Below, one piece after another: positions 1-9,878 of a stretch of DNA of 64,000 nt. Source of the DNA: Pseudoalteromonas carrageenovora IAM 12662 (GTDB lineage: Bacteria; Pseudomonadota; Gammaproteobacteria; Enterobacterales; Alteromonadaceae); contig NZ_LT965930.1 in NCBI RefSeq assembly GCF_900239935.1, positions 62,001-126,000 on the forward strand, written 5' to 3'. Position 1 is the stretch's first letter, and each line of letters opens with the position of its first letter. A program made the translations under genes and the position numbers. The notes beneath the pieces were generated by a model. The model did no database searches. It was given only the letters and a program-made list of their open reading frames with translations, and was not told where the DNA came from.

Positions 1-31
1 AGGTCTCAGGCTTCGACTTTTTGGAGGGGGT

Positions 32-997
32 ATGAAAAAGGTAAATTTATCCAGCAAGTGGATAATTAGCATTAGTTTACTAATCATTTGTGATTATGTT
101 TATTTAATACGAACAAACGTTAACGAGCAAGCTAACGCAGAAGCTACTGCACATATGCATTACAAAATAAATAATACGAAACACTCAAAAGGAAAGCTTG
201 ATCCTAAAGCCTCATATTCAAGAGGTGTTGAAACAGAAAAGCCAACCTATACGGCCATACTTGATAAGGCATTATTAATAAAAGATAAAGAGTTACGTAT
301 AAAAACCTTAAGCAACTATTTACTTAATTGGGCAAAAGAAGCGCCATATGAATGTGTCCATTGGCTGGATGAGCAGTATAAAACGCCAGAACAAGCTTTA
401 TATATGAGCAAAGTAATACACTTTTTAATTACAGATAACTTACCCGTAGCTGGGAGAATTATTTTAAATTTTGAAAGACTTCATTCAGATCAAAGTATTG
501 TAGATGACTATTTAAGTAGCCAAGTAGCAGTATCCCCCTATGATGCAATCGAATGGCTGAAAAATTTAGATAATGAAAAAATGAAGCAAGAGGTAAAATT
601 AAGACTTTTACAAAACTGGGCTAAATTAGAACCCGCACAACTATTAAATTACCTCGAGGTACACACTGAGATAACAGCTAACAACCGATATCTAATTCAG
701 CAACAACTAGCACAAGTATTGATTAAAAAAAGTTCGCAGCAAATACAGGATGAGTTCTATAGTTACCCTTCATCATTTCAACCTAACCTGGCTTATTCTG
801 TTATTAGCCAATGGCCAGAACATGAACTAAGTGATGCACGGGAGTGGATATTTACCTTGGAAGGCGAACAATCGAAGTATTTCGCTATCAAAAGCTATAT
901 TGACTATACAGGCACATCTACCGCAAATATGAATGAATTAATTGAGCAAATCCATAGCCCTAAATTGCGCGCGCATTTACTTGAAAGATTACAATAA
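32..997 (+). CDS. Hypothetical membrane-anchored helical-repeat protein
   Basis: Function not recognised. The 321-residue product starts with a short basic stretch and one hydrophobic segment (about residues 10-26), which reads as an uncleaved signal anchor or signal peptide. The rest is predicted mostly alpha-helical, with loosely repeated units built around W and A/P-containing turns (for example WAKEAPYECVHWL and WAKLEPAQLLNYL), as in helical-repeat solenoids. A good Shine-Dalgarno (ggaggggg) precedes the ATG, so the start is well supported. It is followed after 105 bp by a hydratase on the same strand. A scaffold role in the periplasm is possible but is only inference. Confidence 0.6.
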   Translation: MKKVNLSSKWIISISLLIICDYVYLIRTNVNEQANAEATAHMHYKINNTKHSKGKLDPKASYSRGVETEKPTYTAILDKALLIKDKELRIKTLSNYLLNWAKEAPYECVHWLDEQYKTPEQALYMSKVIHFLITDNLPVAGRIILNFERLHSDQSIVDDYLSSQVAVSPYDAIEWLKNLDNEKMKQEVKLRLLQNWAKLEPAQLLNYLEVHTEITANNRYLIQQQLAQVLIKKSSQQIQDEFYSYPSSFQPNLAYSVISQWPEHELSDAREWIFTLEGEQSKYFAIKSYIDYTGTSTANMNELIEQIHSPKLRAHLLERLQ

Positions 998-1102
998 ACA
1001 TCAATATATGATAAATGTAAAGGTAGTATGTTTTTTAGTGTGTTCAATGTATTATTAATTTTTCATCACAACACAAGTAGTGTATTACCCGAAGGCAACA
1101 AA

Positions 1103-1867
1103 ATGGAAAATTCAGAAAAATTTGAACATATAGCAGCACACTTATTAAGTAAGAGAGAGTACGGTAGTGGCGCCTCAGATCTTCCTAAAGGTTTCACGCT
1201 TGGCTCGATTGAAGACGTTTTAGCAATTCAAAAATTGATGATAAAGCATAATGGTGAGACCGTTTACGGTTGGAAATGTATGCTTCCGTCAAACAATGGC
1301 ATAATTACTCTAGCTCCGCTGCTTCATAAGCCAATTTATGCCACTAAGGCTTGCTTGTTAAAGACAAAAAATAACAAAGCTCTGATAGAGCCTGAGATTG
1401 CTTTTATATTAAACAAAGACTTAAGTGCGTTGAAGGTATATACAAATGAACAAATAGATAATGCTGTAGGCAGTGCACATCTAGCATTAGAGCTTATTGA
1501 AAACAGGTTTAGCAAGCAATACGAAGCTACACAGTTTGAAAAACTTGCCGACGGTTTATCTAATCAAGGTGTGTATATCGGCCCAGAAATAAGCCAGAAA
1601 AAAGCATATGAGAGTAATAATATAACGCTTATAGTGGAGCAGGAAGGCGACAATAGCTTTAATGTTGCAGGGCAGCATCCAGGCAAGTTACCTCAACTTC
1701 CACTTTATTGGGCCATCAATTTTTTATCTGCAAATGGCTTTAAGTTAGAAAAAAACCAAGTGTTTATAACCGGCTCATATAATGGCCTTATGGAGATGGA
1801 GATAAATAAACAGATACAAATAACGTATGATGGGCTTGGTAAAATACACGTTAAATTTGAAACTTAA
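1103..1867 (+). CDS. 2-oxo-4-pentenoate hydratase-like protein (FAH superfamily)
   Basis: The 254-residue product resembles the MhpD / 2-keto-4-pentenoate hydratase and 4-oxalocrotonate decarboxylase branch of the fumarylacetoacetate hydrolase superfamily. These are cytosolic, metal-dependent enzymes of aromatic meta-cleavage or related carbon catabolism. The EPEIAFIL segment supplies the metal-binding E-x-E pair. LALELIENRF and the late GSYNGLMEMEI segment follow in the order usual for the family. An in-frame upstream ATG at 1028 would add 25 hydrophobic residues that the family lacks. The ATG at 1103 has gaaggc in front and gives the normal length, so it is preferred. Substrate unknown; no partner pathway genes are adjacent. 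Confidence 0.7.
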   Translation: MENSEKFEHIAAHLLSKREYGSGASDLPKGFTLGSIEDVLAIQKLMIKHNGETVYGWKCMLPSNNGIITLAPLLHKPIYATKACLLKTKNNKALIEPEIAFILNKDLSALKVYTNEQIDNAVGSAHLALELIENRFSKQYEATQFEKLADGLSNQGVYIGPEISQKKAYESNNITLIVEQEGDNSFNVAGQHPGKLPQLPLYWAINFLSANGFKLEKNQVFITGSYNGLMEMEINKQIQITYDGLGKIHVKFET

Positions 1868-2461
1868 ATTCTATCCCATAATAGTTATTCGTTAAGTTTA
1901 ATATGTTTGTTAGTCTAAAGAGAGCTAGTTTAATTAAGCTGGCTCAGTTTACTCTGTTTTAGCTTTAGAGCCTTCAATAGCATGAGCTGTCAGTTTACCC
2001 GCCAAATCTCCAGCATTATAAGCGTCCAAATTCTCCTCTGGATAAAAAATATCCTAAATGTAACTAATATAATTTTATTTACTGATAACAATTGTAAAAA
2101 TTAGCAAATTACAAATTATGTAAAGTAAAAGTTACAAGTGGTATCGTTCTCCCTATTGTGTATATTTATTTTAGAGTGATTATCCTAATTTTAATTATCT
2201 TCCTACATGCCAGTAAACAAGGCAGGTTCAAAGATGAATATAATAGTATATGTATTATAAATAGAGGTTTCCTTATGATTTTAGGTTTAATGTACTCAGT
2301 AAACCAATGAAAAAGGATTGTTTATGCTGTTTTTTTCCTGAAAATAATAATTGCAGCTAATTTTTGACGTCTTATTTTTAAAAAGCATAAACTCAATATT
2401 TAGGAAATAGGTACAATCTAATTCCTCAACACGTTATAAATAACTTAATGTAAGGAATGTT
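1868..2461. other. Non-coding gap upstream of lambda-carrageenase
   Basis: About 590 bp, AT-rich, with no convincing ORF. It should contain the promoter of the downstream GH150 gene. Near its end (2433-2444) is a short inverted repeat, GTTAT-AA-ATAAC, that could be an operator. No perfect copy of the LacI-type palindrome found at 32061-32078 was seen here. Confidence 0.5.
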
Positions 2462-5290
2462 ATGAAAATAAAAATTCTATCTGCAATGGTAGCTAGCTCG
2501 TTATTAATTGGCTGCGTTATCCCTACCGTTAAAGCTTCTCAATCGGCTATTAAAAGTATTGAAACAAACCGAACAATTACTAAAGTTAGAACAGGAATGT
2601 TGAGTGGAGGCTCATCAATCATAACTACAAGCTATGAAGGGACTGTAGCTGCATATAAGTTTAATGGAGAAAAACTGTGGGAAAATGAACTCTCGGGTTT
2701 TATGAATCATGATATTTGGGTTCAAGATATTAATGGTGATGGACTTGTAGAGATATTTGCTGCGAATGCCGATGGCAATGTTTACTGTATTAATAGTGAT
2801 GGTTCTTTAAAGTGGACGTTTGGTCTAAATGAAGTCCCTATGAACTCTGTAACTGTAATCTCTGATGCAGATAAAAAGTATGTTGTGGCAGGTGGTTACG
2901 ATAAAAACTTGTATTACATATCGACTAATGGTGAACTTTTAAAAACAATTGAATCAGGTACTTACTCAGAAGAAGGGGTGTTTGGGGATGGCGTCAAGCC
3001 TGAAGCTCGAACTCATACTGTAAATTTCGTCCGTCCAGTAAAATCTAGTGACGGCACTGAAAAACTAGTAGTTCTAGGGACTAATAATAGCCTTCAGAGT
3101 TCTGGTCGGTTCTATATTTTTGAACCATTTGCTGATTTACCCAGTGAAAAGAGTCGAATATCTATTAAAAAGGGGATAGGAGACCTTCGCACTGTAGATT
3201 TTGATAATGATGGTAATGACGAACTTACGCTAGGTAATAGTGCACAGATAGGTGATGCTGCAATTTCTGTTATGAATTTGGATGATCTGTCACAGAAGAA
3301 AAGCCAAATTAATGACATTGCACGTAGAATAGATCGCTTTGGGTATAGGGTTGCTCAAACAGAAGTTGTTATGAATGAAGGCACTCCTACATACCTGACA
3401 CTTTTTGGCTCTAGGATACTTCTAACACCAGAGTCATTTGACGTGAACGATTCTGAAATACTTGCAAATAAATACTCTTATTATGACATGTGGAAAGATA
3501 AAAGTTCAAATAAGTTGGTTTTAGCTAGTGCACAAAGTGGTGGCAGCCAAGTGCATATTATTGATACTTCTAACCCAAGTTGGAAGTCTGCTTACGAGGA
3601 ATTAGAGCCTCAAGGTAAATTAGCTGCAATACAAGAAAATACTAGAGCAATTGAAAGGCAACTATCTAACTTTCAAAAGCCTACGCGAGAGCGTGCTCCT
3701 TTGCCCGTGTATTTTATTTCAGAAAGTAGAAATGAAATTCCAACAACAATCGAGCGAAGTGAGTTTTTGTATGACTCACCAGTATTTTTAAATTACTCAA
3801 CTCTACCAAATGTAGAGAACTGGGATAGAAGTGAAGTTCTTGCTGATAATCCTAAATACAGAGATAAGAGAGACCGTCGTAAAAACTATACACTATCATC
3901 TGAAGAAATGTTTAATAAGCTTTCGGCTGGATATGATAATAGCGATGGGATATCACAATGGGCAGGGCATGGAAATGATCCGTATATGATTAGTTTAGCT
4001 ACTATGAAAAGAATTATTAGTAGTGGCGATGGGAAAAAAACGGTCAATATATATCCAGAGATAGAAGGACATGGAGATGCATTTAATAAAGTACTAAGTG
4101 ATCATTTCTACCCTTTGGCTGAGTTTAGTAGTGAGAATAATGCTAATTTGTTTATGCGCAATAAACATACATTTTGGCAATCAACTATATATGCTCCAGA
4201 GTGGTCGGAGTTACGTTCTGGACGTTTAGCTGATGCGTTTGTACCTGCAATGGAAGAAACAACAGATAAATCAATGGAAATGAGTGTGGCCGGGAGAATG
4301 GGGTTATGGGCTGCAGGCTCTGTAGATAATTGGGGTGAAAGATACGCAAGAGACAATCCTAGTTTTGACCGTTTACGCCAACACTCTCATCAAATGGTCC
4401 CCAACCATGCACTAAGGCAAATAATATATAAGATAGCGTCTGGTGCCAGATATATAAATAACTTCGGCTTCAATCAGGAGTATATGAGCCTTGCTTGGGA
4501 GTTAATTGGTAAAGGCGCTCTTTATGTACCAAAGCGTGAAGAATTATTAAGCTTGTCACCAGTTCACATAAGTATGAAAGAACCAGATCCAATCTACAGA
4601 GAAACATCAAATAATGTGAAGTGGACTACGTTCTATGATGAAGAAAAAGACTCTATTCCATATGTGTTTAGTCGCTTAAATGGTACTTGGCCAGGTGCAA
4701 AAACTTTGCCTTGGGATTACTCTAATTATGCTGCCGATACTAAAGAAAGGAGATTAGATTTTATACCAAAATTTCCTAAAGGATTAGTTTTAATTACGCC
4801 TGTTCAGCAAGGTAAATTTAAAGATGAAGGCACCGTTAGAGGCACATTAGCTGATAACATGCACCCTATCTATAAAGATATAATGAAAGAGTATATTACT
4901 GACGGTAAAAACTACTATAACCCTAATGGTGAGCAAGTAATGGCTGCTGATAGTGTTAGATACAGACAAATTAAAAATAAGATTGAAGAAAAATCGAATC
5001 TTTTACCAATGACTGTATCAGGAGAAGCCGCTTGGGTTGTTGCTCAATCTGCTGAAAAGCATTTGCGACTGACGCTGGTTGATAGTGGTTATTTAAATCC
5101 GAGTAACAAAGTTGCTAAGGTTAAATTTAACTCTGTAACACCTGTAGCGATAGTAGATGTATTGTCAGGTGAGACATTTTCGCCAGATTCAAATGGGGTT
5201 GTAGAAATACCGGTCTTAGCTGGTGCTTTTAGGTTCATTGATGTGAAAATTACTGAAGACCTTAGAAACATGCAAAGTTCAACATTGTAA
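2462..5290 (+). CDS. cglA: Lambda-carrageenase, GH150
   Basis: Secreted endo-hydrolase that cuts beta-1,4 linkages of lambda-carrageenan. The product has 942 residues with a signal peptide ending near residue 25 (VKA/SQ). Both the length and the 25-residue signal match what I recall for Pseudoalteromonas lambda-carrageenases. The N-terminal half (about 40-330) holds repeated beta-propeller-like DxNGDG/DGS and DFDNDGNDE motifs. The C-terminal half carries WAGHGNDPYMISL and other blocks shared with the paralogue at 20998-23697. A lipobox-like LIGC at residues 15-18 means lipoprotein anchoring cannot be excluded. The start has taagga in front. A G-U-containing hairpin follows the stop. It lies apart from the main carrageenan operon, with the plasmid backbone between them. 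Confidence 0.85.
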   Translation: MKIKILSAMVASSLLIGCVIPTVKASQSAIKSIETNRTITKVRTGMLSGGSSIITTSYEGTVAAYKFNGEKLWENELSGFMNHDIWVQDINGDGLVEIFAANADGNVYCINSDGSLKWTFGLNEVPMNSVTVISDADKKYVVAGGYDKNLYYISTNGELLKTIESGTYSEEGVFGDGVKPEARTHTVNFVRPVKSSDGTEKLVVLGTNNSLQSSGRFYIFEPFADLPSEKSRISIKKGIGDLRTVDFDNDGNDELTLGNSAQIGDAAISVMNLDDLSQKKSQINDIARRIDRFGYRVAQTEVVMNEGTPTYLTLFGSRILLTPESFDVNDSEILANKYSYYDMWKDKSSNKLVLASAQSGGSQVHIIDTSNPSWKSAYEELEPQGKLAAIQENTRAIERQLSNFQKPTRERAPLPVYFISESRNEIPTTIERSEFLYDSPVFLNYSTLPNVENWDRSEVLADNPKYRDKRDRRKNYTLSSEEMFNKLSAGYDNSDGISQWAGHGNDPYMISLATMKRIISSGDGKKTVNIYPEIEGHGDAFNKVLSDHFYPLAEFSSENNANLFMRNKHTFWQSTIYAPEWSELRSGRLADAFVPAMEETTDKSMEMSVAGRMGLWAAGSVDNWGERYARDNPSFDRLRQHSHQMVPNHALRQIIYKIASGARYINNFGFNQEYMSLAWELIGKGALYVPKREELLSLSPVHISMKEPDPIYRETSNNVKWTTFYDEEKDSIPYVFSRLNGTWPGAKTLPWDYSNYAADTKERRLDFIPKFPKGLVLITPVQQGKFKDEGTVRGTLADNMHPIYKDIMKEYITDGKNYYNPNGEQVMAADSVRYRQIKNKIEEKSNLLPMTVSGEAAWVVAQSAEKHLRLTLVDSGYLNPSNKVAKVKFNSVTPVAIVDVLSGETFSPDSNGVVEIPVLAGAFRFIDVKITEDLRNMQSSTL

Positions 5291-5308
5291 TTACGGCGTT
5301 TAATTTAT

Positions 5309-5340
5309 AGTGCGGGATTGAAGTTTATTAGTCCTGCACT
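5309..5340 (+). terminator. Hairpin after lambda-carrageenase
   Basis: A 9-bp stem with one G-U pair (AGTGCGGGA / TCCTGCACT) starts 19 bp past the GH150 stop codon. There is no long U-tract, so it may act as a 3' end stabiliser rather than a strong terminator. Confidence 0.45.
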
Positions 5341-5392
5341 ATTTAGTCTAAAGTAAGTTGCTCACAAAAAGCAGAAATTGCAAGGCGGCTAC

Positions 5393-5434
5393 GAGCGAGA
5401 AGCAGACGGTCGAGTAAACTCGTTTTTGGACAAA
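5393..5434 (+). repeat. Dispersed intergenic repeat, copy 1
   Basis: Contains GACGGTCGAGTAAACTCG followed by TTTTTGGACA. The same core recurs at about 34968-35010, 47374-47411 and, inverted, 41118-41156. All copies are intergenic. Probably a small non-coding dispersed element or remnant. Confidence 0.55.
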
Positions 5435-5616
5435 AGCTCGTCAGAGTAAATAACCTAGAACCCCGCTTTCAGATAACTTCTCGTATCTCAAAACGTCAAA
5501 GACCACCGTTGTCAGCGGTGGTCGGTTTGCGCGGAACTGGACAGTTTCGAGCATGGTCGATTTTGGGAGTGAATTATTTTTTGCTGCAATACTGTATATT
5601 AATCCACGAAACACCA

Positions 5617-6510
5617 TCACGAAACGATTTGTGTCACTTTCTTCCTGAGCAGTTCCCGAAAAGCAATAACAGCGGGGCTAACCTGCTCTCTGCTTGGACA
5701 GATTAGATTTAACTCAACAGGTGGTGATTCAAAGCCTGGTAAAAGCCGTACAAGTTGCCCACTCCGAAGTTCTGAATGGACATCTATCTGGGAGCGATAC
5801 GCTATCCCTTTACCACTAACAGCCCATTTACGAACAATGTCAGTATCATTGCTGACTCGATTGCTATCCACTTTGACTTTGTATGAACCAGAATGACCAG
5901 CGTATTCCCAACTGTTCAATAAACGACCAGCTCGACGGTGCAATAAGCAATTATGCTCCTTTAAGCTGTTAGGATGCGTTAGCTCACCATGTTTAGATAT
6001 ATAGGATGGAGAGGCGCAGGTGATCCTGCTCATGGTGGCGATATGAAATGAAACCATCGATGAGTCTTCTAGCTTCCCATAACGAAGTGCCATATCAACT
6101 TGGTCGAGAAAAAAATCTGAAATTGAATCGCCAACCGTAAGGTCAATCGACAATAAAGGGTGTTCATCCAGTAACTCTTCTACCCAGTGTAAAAGAGTAT
6201 TGCGCCCTAAGTCAGATGAAACGGACAACCTTAACTTACCACTCACCTTACCTTGTGTCTGATGTGCAGCTATACGACCTTGCTCCAAACTGGCTAATGC
6301 CTGGCGACAATGAAACAGAAATTGTTCGCCTTGAGGTGTGATCCTTAATTGCCTTGTGGTTCTAATAAGTAGCTGTATATCCAACTTTTTTTCCAGTCTT
6401 TTAAGCGCAGAGCTGACTGCCGCAGGAGTGACACTCAGTTGTTTTGCGGTTTCCGTTATGCTGCCTGTTTCCACTATTCGTATGAATAGATTGAGATCTG
6501 ATGTATTCAT
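5617..6510 (-). CDS. LysR-family transcriptional regulator
   Basis: The 297-residue product has an N-terminal winged HTH (about 1-60, with TETAKQLSVTPAAVSSALKRLE as the recognition region) and a C-terminal periplasmic-binding-like effector domain, the usual size and plan for LysR regulators. It is divergent from the flavin oxidoreductase at 6636. The ~125-bp shared promoter region suggests it controls that gene, as is common for LysR/OYE pairs. The effector is unknown. Confidence 0.85.
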   Translation of the reverse strand: MNTSDLNLFIRIVETGSITETAKQLSVTPAAVSSALKRLEKKLDIQLLIRTTRQLRITPQGEQFLFHCRQALASLEQGRIAAHQTQGKVSGKLRLSVSSDLGRNTLLHWVEELLDEHPLLSIDLTVGDSISDFFLDQVDMALRYGKLEDSSMVSFHIATMSRITCASPSYISKHGELTHPNSLKEHNCLLHRRAGRLLNSWEYAGHSGSYKVKVDSNRVSNDTDIVRKWAVSGKGIAYRSQIDVHSELRSGQLVRLLPGFESPPVELNLICPSREQVSPAVIAFRELLRKKVTQIVS

Positions 6511-6635
6511 TATTAAATAATATTTAAAAGTGTTTGAACTATTGCTATCTTTTTAGTTTAGTAAAAATCGGGGACAATGTCTCTACCGTTATTAATTAAC
6601 ACCGTACATAAGTATTGGTGCCCCGAGAGGTAGAT

Positions 6636-7838
6636 ATGACCCAGCCATTACACACCGCGAACTTACTTGATCCTCCTTTAGAGCTCCCTTGTGGCGCAGT
6701 CATCAAAAACCGTCTAATAAAGTCAGCAATGTCTGACTCACTCGCTGACGGTGAAGGGAACCCTACTGAAGCTCAGTCTCGACTCTATGAACGATGGGCA
6801 GAGGGTGTTATTGGGTTATCCGTCATTGGTGAAGTGCAGGTAGATCCCAGGTTCCCTGAGAAACCAGGAAACCTGGTATTAACTAATCAATCCAACCTAA
6901 AAGATTTACAAATGTTAACCTCCCGTGCATCGATTAATGATGCCCACATATGGCCTCAGTTAGGTCATGCAGGAGGACTGGCTTACAAACTACTTAGCCA
7001 GCCCAAAGGTCCATCACCTCTTAAGATAAGTGAATTTGAATGTGCAGGTATGTCAGAGAAAGAAGTATCTTTATTGCCAGATGTGTATGCCAGAGCTGCG
7101 AAGATTGCTAAAAAAACAGGGTTCACAGGTGTTCAGATACATGCAGGTCATGGTTTTCTGCTTAGCCAATTTCTGTCTCCGCTATTCAATCACCGCAAAG
7201 ACCAATATGGCGGTTCAATACAAGCACGTAGCAGAATCGTTATAGAGATAATAGAGAAAGTCCGAGATGCGGTGGGGGGGACTTTTCCTATTGGCATCAA
7301 GATGAACTCTTCTGATCAACTAGAAGGAGGATTATCTCAAGACGACGCTCTAGAAGTTATTCGCATCCTTAATAAAACGTCTATCGACTTGATTGAGATA
7401 AGCGGCGGTTCTTATTTTCCTGGAGCAAAATCCAGCTCTGACAGTGCTTCAAGCGGCCCGTACTTCATTGACTTTGCAATAAAGGCTAAAAGCTTAACAA
7501 GTATTCCTTTAGTAGTGACTGGCGGTTTTAAAAAACGGGAGCAGGTAATAGATGCCTTATCTATAAATGCAGCGGACTCCATTGGTCTTGGACGAGCATT
7601 GATACTCAGACCCGATTTGCCAAATGAATGGATAGATGGAGAAGGTGTTACTCCTCGCTTTCCAAAGTTTAAGTCACCACCTCAGGGGGGAATTACAGCC
7701 TGGTACACAATGCTTCTCACGGCGATAGCTAATGACAACGAAAGAGAGTTCAACTTAGAACTATTACCAGCGATTCAGGCCTATGAAAATCGTGACAAAG
7801 CGCGTGTTATGAGATGGCAGGCTAAGTATCAATTATAA
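6636..7838 (+). CDS. NADH:flavin oxidoreductase, old yellow enzyme family
   Basis: A TIM-barrel FMN reductase of about 400 residues. Diagnostic segments are KNRLIKSAMSD near the N-terminus (FMN/substrate region), the active-site block QIHAGHGFLLSQFLSP followed by N.R.D.YGGS, and the phosphate-binding region SIGLGRALILRPDLP near the end. Such enzymes reduce activated C=C bonds of enones or 2,4-dienoyl compounds. The reading frame is open from a TTG at 6615, but the ATG at 6636 has a gagagg Shine-Dalgarno five bases upstream and is the better start. It is divergent from a LysR regulator. The natural substrate is unknown. Confidence 0.85.
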   Translation: MTQPLHTANLLDPPLELPCGAVIKNRLIKSAMSDSLADGEGNPTEAQSRLYERWAEGVIGLSVIGEVQVDPRFPEKPGNLVLTNQSNLKDLQMLTSRASINDAHIWPQLGHAGGLAYKLLSQPKGPSPLKISEFECAGMSEKEVSLLPDVYARAAKIAKKTGFTGVQIHAGHGFLLSQFLSPLFNHRKDQYGGSIQARSRIVIEIIEKVRDAVGGTFPIGIKMNSSDQLEGGLSQDDALEVIRILNKTSIDLIEISGGSYFPGAKSSSDSASSGPYFIDFAIKAKSLTSIPLVVTGGFKKREQVIDALSINAADSIGLGRALILRPDLPNEWIDGEGVTPRFPKFKSPPQGGITAWYTMLLTAIANDNEREFNLELLPAIQAYENRDKARVMRWQAKYQL

Positions 7839-7853
7839 CCCAACACCTACACA

Positions 7854-7883
7854 CCAAAAAACGCATCGTTATGCGTTTTTTGG
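7854..7883 (+). terminator. Rho-independent terminator after OYE gene
   Basis: Perfect 13-bp inverted repeat (CCAAAAAACGCAT / ATGCGTTTTTTGG) with a CGTT loop and a T-run inside the 3' arm, 15 bp after the stop codon. Confidence 0.85.
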
Positions 7884-8367
7884 GATCGCAATATCTGAAG
7901 TGCAATTTGCGTATCTATGGGAGATTCCGAGCACAGCCCCTCAATCGCCACCCATGAGGAAAAGTACTTCGATGTCAGTGGCTCGATCTGCCACCGAGTA
8001 ATCAAACTAACGCAGAAAGGGGCAAGAATGAGTTACATCTTAATGTTCGCAATTGGCACTTTGGTAAGGTTTGTCTTTGCGCTCTATACGTCTACGTAAA
8101 GTTATAAATTATCTATTAGAAGCTGTAAATCCGTAAAATTAACCTACGTTATCGTGTGCTAAAACAAGTCTTATCAAAATTAGCGTCAGTACTATCGCTG
8201 GTATTATCCAAATGTAATCAGTCATATTGTTCTGCCTCAAGATTAGGAGTTCTTTTCAACCTTAATGATTTTTATTATTTTTGCAAATTTAGCCAACAAA
8301 ATGCAATTCTTCATTTTTACCCATCGCATGGCCTAGTTAATTTCAGGACAATTAACGAGGACAAATC
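7884..8367. other. Non-coding gap
   Basis: About 480 bp in which I see no supported gene. Small open frames here lack a Shine-Dalgarno and recognisable composition. The last bases (acgaggaca) are the ribosome site of the next gene. Confidence 0.5.
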
Positions 8368-8760
8368 ATGAAAAACACTAAATCTCAATTTATTCGCCAA
8401 TACGTTCGAGCAAGTAAATCCCCTTGGGATGACAGCTCTACAATTTTATTGCTAGCAGATGTAGTTAACAAACGAGCGATGGAGTTAAATTTCAATAATT
8501 ACATCTATTTACATAGGGATAGCGTTGGAAAAATACTTGGGATTAGCATTTCAAATAGTATGTTAGAAAAAAATACGAGTTTTGAGAATAGATATTTAGA
8601 AGGGCACGACATGACGCTTTTTTTACTTATCTACATAGAGCAAATAACACAGTTTTGTGAGCTCTTCTCTGAAGAGTTTCAGCAAATATTTATGCAAACG
8701 CCAACTACATTTTTTGCAGCAGCAGAGAGTGATTGGGTCGATATTATCGACAATGCATAA
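8368..8760 (+). CDS. Hypothetical protein (130 aa)
   Basis: Not recognised. A soluble, slightly acidic product without signal peptide or membrane segments. It is supported as a real gene by a cgagga Shine-Dalgarno at the right distance and by a strong terminator right after the stop. Together with the next gene it forms a pair of small ORFs leading into the plasmid origin region. Confidence 0.6.
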   Translation: MKNTKSQFIRQYVRASKSPWDDSSTILLLADVVNKRAMELNFNNYIYLHRDSVGKILGISISNSMLEKNTSFENRYLEGHDMTLFLLIYIEQITQFCELFSEEFQQIFMQTPTTFFAAAESDWVDIIDNA

Positions 8761-8766
8761 CCCCCT

Positions 8767-8790
8767 AAGCAGACTTCGGTCTGCTTTTTT
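8767..8790 (+). terminator. Rho-independent terminator
   Basis: An 8-bp perfect stem (AAGCAGAC / GTCTGCTT) closed by a TTCG tetraloop and followed by a T-run, 6 bp after the stop of the 130-aa gene. Confidence 0.9.
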
Positions 8791-8888
8791 TATATTTTTT
8801 TCGTAAACCGATTTAAATTCCCATGCATGATTATTACCTAATAATGAGTTATCGACTTTGATAACAAATCATACAAGGAAAGTTAAGC

Positions 8889-9179
8889 ATGGAAAGCACA
8901 TACGTATCAACATTGGATTTTTTAAATTTATTACAGACATTTAGTCGAGTAATCACCGCGAATGACCACCAGATAAACCTATTAGAATTACGCAGTGATA
9001 ATTTTAATTTACATGAGCTCTGGGAGGTCATTGGCCCTGAAATTACAGCGAATAAAGAGCTAAATCAGTACGCTATGCGAAAACTCACCTACGAGCTTAT
9101 GCATGCTCTGATTAGCGCCCCTGTAGAGCGTGTGGAGCTGCCGTGCGACTTTGAAGGTGATGTTATTTCTTGGGGGTGA
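8889..9179 (+). CDS. Hypothetical protein (96 aa)
   Basis: Not recognised. A short, helical, acidic soluble product. The ATG is preceded by aaggaaa nine bases upstream. It sits between a terminator at 8767 and the origin region, so it has its own promoter. A plasmid-maintenance role is possible but unsupported by any motif. Confidence 0.5.
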   Translation: MESTYVSTLDFLNLLQTFSRVITANDHQINLLELRSDNFNLHELWEVIGPEITANKELNQYAMRKLTYELMHALISAPVERVELPCDFEGDVISWG

Positions 9180-9442
9180 ATTGAAAAAATTAGCGACTGA
9201 AACTGAGGTCACAATGGTTATTTTCAAAATCAAAATGACAAGCCTAATCATATCTCCCAAAATATGCCTGAATCATTATTTGCTGATTCGCTGCCCTAAC
9301 TGCAATAGCGTTTAATAGGGCATTTTACTCAGTTACTGAGTATCAAACCTGGGAGGGGGTCCTGCGCAAATACAGGATTTCGTTACGGTGGCTCAAAAGC
9401 GCAGTCATTGTAATAATGTTTGGCAAGGCGCATAGGTCAAAC

Positions 9443-9478
9443 GCAAAAGGGAGGTAGATACGTCTACCTCCCTTTTGC
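9443..9478. terminator. Perfect 16-bp inverted repeat, probable bidirectional terminator
   Basis: GCAAAAGGGAGGTAGA and its exact complement flank a TACG loop. The A- and T-runs inside the arms allow termination on both strands. It separates the upstream genes from the origin region. Confidence 0.75.
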
Positions 9479-9534
9479 ATATTTCAGTAAGTCAGTTCAC
9501 TCAGTAGTTTCATTACAAATGATAGTGGCGGGAA

Positions 9535-9776
9535 AAAAAATAAAAAATAAAAAATAATTAATTTATTTTTCAACCGTCAGAAATAAATTAATAAAAAATA
9601 AAAAGTGGCAACTTTGCATCTATTTTTATTTTTTCTATTTTAATACTTTTAGAGGGTCTTATCTTATTGAAATTAAATAAAATATTTACTGTTTTGGTGG
9701 GCAATTTATATGTTTGTTGTGGCACTTTATACGAAATGAGTAGGCAATTTATACGGTTTAGGGGGGCACTTTACCG
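9535..9776 (+). other. oriV: Candidate plasmid replication origin (AT-rich region plus iterons)
   Basis: A very AT-rich stretch (9535-9690) is followed by four direct repeats with consensus GGCA(A/C)TTTATACG, starting at 9700, 9721, 9743 and 9765. The 21-22-bp spacing, about two helical turns, is typical of iterons bound by Rep_3 initiators. The rep gene starts 100 bp downstream. The fourth copy is diverged (ACTTTACCG). Confidence 0.8.
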
Positions 9777-9827
9777 TGAATAAATAAAAATTTTATTAAC
9801 CAAAAAACTTACCGAAATTTCTTTTAT

Positions 9828-9862
9828 TGGTTGAGCCGCGGTTAGCATAACACCATCAACCA
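9828..9862 (+). promoter_or_regulatory. Inverted repeat upstream of rep, possible autoregulatory operator
   Basis: TGGTTGA at 9828-9834 and TCAACCA at 9856-9862 form an inverted repeat just upstream of the rep ribosome site. Rep_3 initiators often repress their own gene through an inverted repeat here; that role is inferred. Confidence 0.4.
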
Positions 9863-9878
9863 GAAATGAGGTAGAGAG

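Noticed and set aside
7917..8099. 60-aa open frame after the OYE gene
   Set aside because: No Shine-Dalgarno and no recognisable composition; it lies after a strong terminator.
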